Part shown: piece by piece, positions 63,038-64,000 of the stretch
Numbering within the stretch: position 1 is the first letter of the stretch
How the letters are laid out: each line of letters begins with the position of its first letter
Assembly: GCA_001898075.1 (NCBI GenBank)
Contig: MKSD01000001.1
Coordinates: 434,001-498,000, forward strand
From: Alphaproteobacteria bacterium 40-19
GTDB taxonomy: Bacteria > Pseudomonadota > Alphaproteobacteria > Holosporales > Holosporaceae
Direction: 5' to 3'
Length of the DNA stretch: 64,000 nucleotides
Program-made: the position numbers and the translations under genes
Notes under the pieces: generated by a model
Seen by the model: only the letters and a program-made list of their open reading frames with translations
Told to the model about the DNA's origin: nothing
Database searches by the model: none

Positions 63038-63550
63038 CTAGTCTTCTTTCTTTTTAAGCATTTTGCTGCAAAGATTTTCCAAACGCTCTTCTAAAGACTT
63101 TTTGCCATTAATCCCTAAAACTAGCTTATACATTTCGTTTTCTTGCTTATATTCCTCGTTTTCTTTTTTTAGCTCTCGAATCTTGTTGGCCAACTTTGTT
63201 TTATCCTCTTGAAGCTTCTGCCCTTTCTCTACTACCTGTTCAAGTAGTTTTTTTGACTCATCTAGCTCAGCCTTTAACATCTCAACTTCCTGCTGCTTTG
63301 CTTTTGCTGCTTTAGTTAATTGACTCATGTTATTTTCTACTTGGCTCTCTTCTAAAATAAAAGACTCAAAGAAGGTCCTAGGATCTAATTCACCTTCCTC
63401 TAAATTTGGTTCTTCTAAAACAATAGGAACAGGTGGAGATAACTCATTTAGCTGAGTTTCTTCACTTTTCTCACTTCCTTCACTTTCAAATCTGGGGTTG
63501 GCCTGCAAGCAAAAAGGAAGCAATAAAAAAAATTTTAAAAATTTTGACAT
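63038..63550 (-). CDS. Small secreted coiled-coil protein
   Basis: 170 residues, signal peptide FLKFFLLLPFCLQA. An acidic Pro/Glu-rich part (SEKSEETQLNELSPPVP) is followed by the coiled-coil block KQQEVEMLKAELDESKKLLEQ, and it closes with EMYKLVLGINGKKSLEERLENL. That end is the same motif as LFRKLLNMSVEENIENRIKTL in the two broken genes, which makes a family of short members with one C-terminal motif. It lies 79 bases upstream of the 1007-residue gene. Confidence 0.75.
   Translation of the reverse strand: MSKFLKFFLLLPFCLQANPRFESEGSEKSEETQLNELSPPVPIVLEEPNLEEGELDPRTFFESFILEESQVENNMSQLTKAAKAKQQEVEMLKAELDESKKLLEQVVEKGQKLQEDKTKLANKIRELKKENEEYKQENEMYKLVLGINGKKSLEERLENLCSKMLKKKED
63169..63315 (-). 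repeat. 147-bp direct repeat, copy 2 (coiled-coil block)
   Basis: Partner of 62667-62813; few substitutions. Confidence 0.88.
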
Positions 63551-63586
63551 ATTTGAATTTCCAAAACAACAAACAATTCCTTAATT

Positions 63587-63634
63587 AAAAAAAAAAAAGA
63601 GCGCCTAGTCAACATTCCCCGTTGCCTAAGCGCT
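63587..63634 (-). terminator. Rho-independent terminator of the last gene
   Basis: On the reverse strand AGCGCTTAGGCAAC, a 7-base loop and GTTGACTAGGCGCT pair over 14 positions with one mismatch and one G-U, then a run of 12 T. It separates the edge gene from 63038. Confidence 0.92.
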
Positions 63635-63655
63635 TTGAGATTTTAAAAAATTTTA

Positions 63656-64000
63656 TTAATTTAAAAGCTCATCCATATCATCTTCTGAAGAAGAGCTTAA
63701 AAAACTCTTTGCTTTCAATTTTGCATTTTTACTTGGGCTAATCTTTTCTTGAACACTTTGATCAGCCTTAAGATCTGTTGTAACTGTTGCTGCAACTGCA
63801 TGCTGCTTTTGCACAAGTTCGCTCAGCTTTTTGTATTTCTCTAAGATATCGTTAAGATTTTTCTGAACTTCGCTCAATTCTTTTTTGGTTTTGTCATGAT
63901 CTGCTTTCAGAGTATTGAATTTCTGATCTGCTTCTTGACTGTTCTTTTTCATCTCTTGAATTTTGAGCTCAAGATCTTTGTGCAGCTGCCCATTCTTTTC
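63656..64000 (-). CDS. Coiled-coil protein, C-terminal part (cut by window edge)
   Basis: The frame is open to the right edge (upstream residues EKNGQLHKDLELKIQE), so the gene starts outside the window. About 114 codons are seen: coiled coil (KFNTLKADHDKTKKELSEVQKNL), a linker and a Ser-rich acidic end (SSSSEDDMDELLN). It probably belongs to the same group of exported coiled-coil proteins, but its N-terminus cannot be seen. Confidence 0.7.
   Translation of the reverse strand, partial: EKNGQLHKDLELKIQEMKKNSQEADQKFNTLKADHDKTKKELSEVQKNLNDILEKYKKLSELVQKQHAVAATVTTDLKADQSVQEKISPSKNAKLKAKSFLSSSSEDDMDELLN

Noticed and set aside
1-64000. CRISPR array, insertion sequence, prophage or toxin-antitoxin system
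   Set aside because: No regularly spaced repeats, transposase, integrase, capsid or antitoxin-like genes were seen; the repeats present lie inside coding families.

Overview
The window looks like the chromosome of an AT-rich alphaproteobacterium, most likely a protist- or host-associated lineage of the Holosporales/Rickettsiales kind. The strongest evidence is a circularly permuted two-piece tmRNA gene, an alpha-type SspB right behind it, a MucR/Ros regulator and alphaproteobacterial versions of the housekeeping genes. Many small secreted proteins without recognisable relatives, tandem paralogues and several broken genes suggest a host-adapted genome with an expanding and decaying secretome. 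The lineage is inference; there is no rRNA or tRNA gene in the window to fix it.

Layout. 1-6.7 kb: tandem array of secreted proteins of two alternating types (B-A-B-A-B). They carry an SD..R + YxDxDN signature like that of DXD sugar-transferase folds, and the copies have been homogenised by recombination. 6.8-9 kb: priA. 9-20.8 kb: accessory region with small secreted proteins, one doubly frameshifted gene with an intact paralogue (14.7-16.3 kb), a frameshifted uup, lptD and a Cdd1-like gene. Several genes here have near-consensus sigma-70 promoters. 20.8-24.2 kb: Bcr/CflA-type transporter, BPL_N protein, and two secreted genes, one interrupted by an in-frame TGA. 24.2-29 kb: recF, MotB-like OmpA protein, D,D-carboxypeptidase, lnt. 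29.1-30.3 kb: two more secreted proteins. 30.4-34.2 kb: nitronate monooxygenase/FabK-like flavoprotein, lysC and an MFS symporter.

34.3-39.1 kb: a DnaA box, then rpsT-dnaA-dnaN and a TrpZ/TrpY-like ABC ATPase/permease pair. 39.2-40.9 kb: tmRNA, sspB, murI. 40.9-46.3 kb: reverse-strand cluster lspA-DUF3035 lipoprotein-divergent glucose-6-phosphate isomerase homologue-glyS-unknown-rsmI. 46.4-48 kb: mucR and lepB, divergent. 48.3-54.5 kb: reverse-strand run serS-nlpD-like-yajC-asnB-ABC exporter with start/stop overlaps. 54.6-64 kb: a family of secreted coiled-coil proteins, including a 1007-residue member and two broken members, interrupted by a UbiB-like kinase, a membrane protein and dapA.

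How they work together: replication start (dnaA, dnaN, recF, priA), envelope building (lptD, lnt, lspA, lepB, yajC, murI, lysC/dapA for diaminopimelate, carboxypeptidase, NlpD-like) and ribosome rescue with tagged-protein degradation (tmRNA + SspB) form the conserved skeleton. The accessory islands are almost wholly genes with export signals, so they probably face the host or the cell surface. The two most unusual points are the 27-codon tmRNA tag beside its likely adaptor gene, and the alternating secreted glycosyltransferase-like array.
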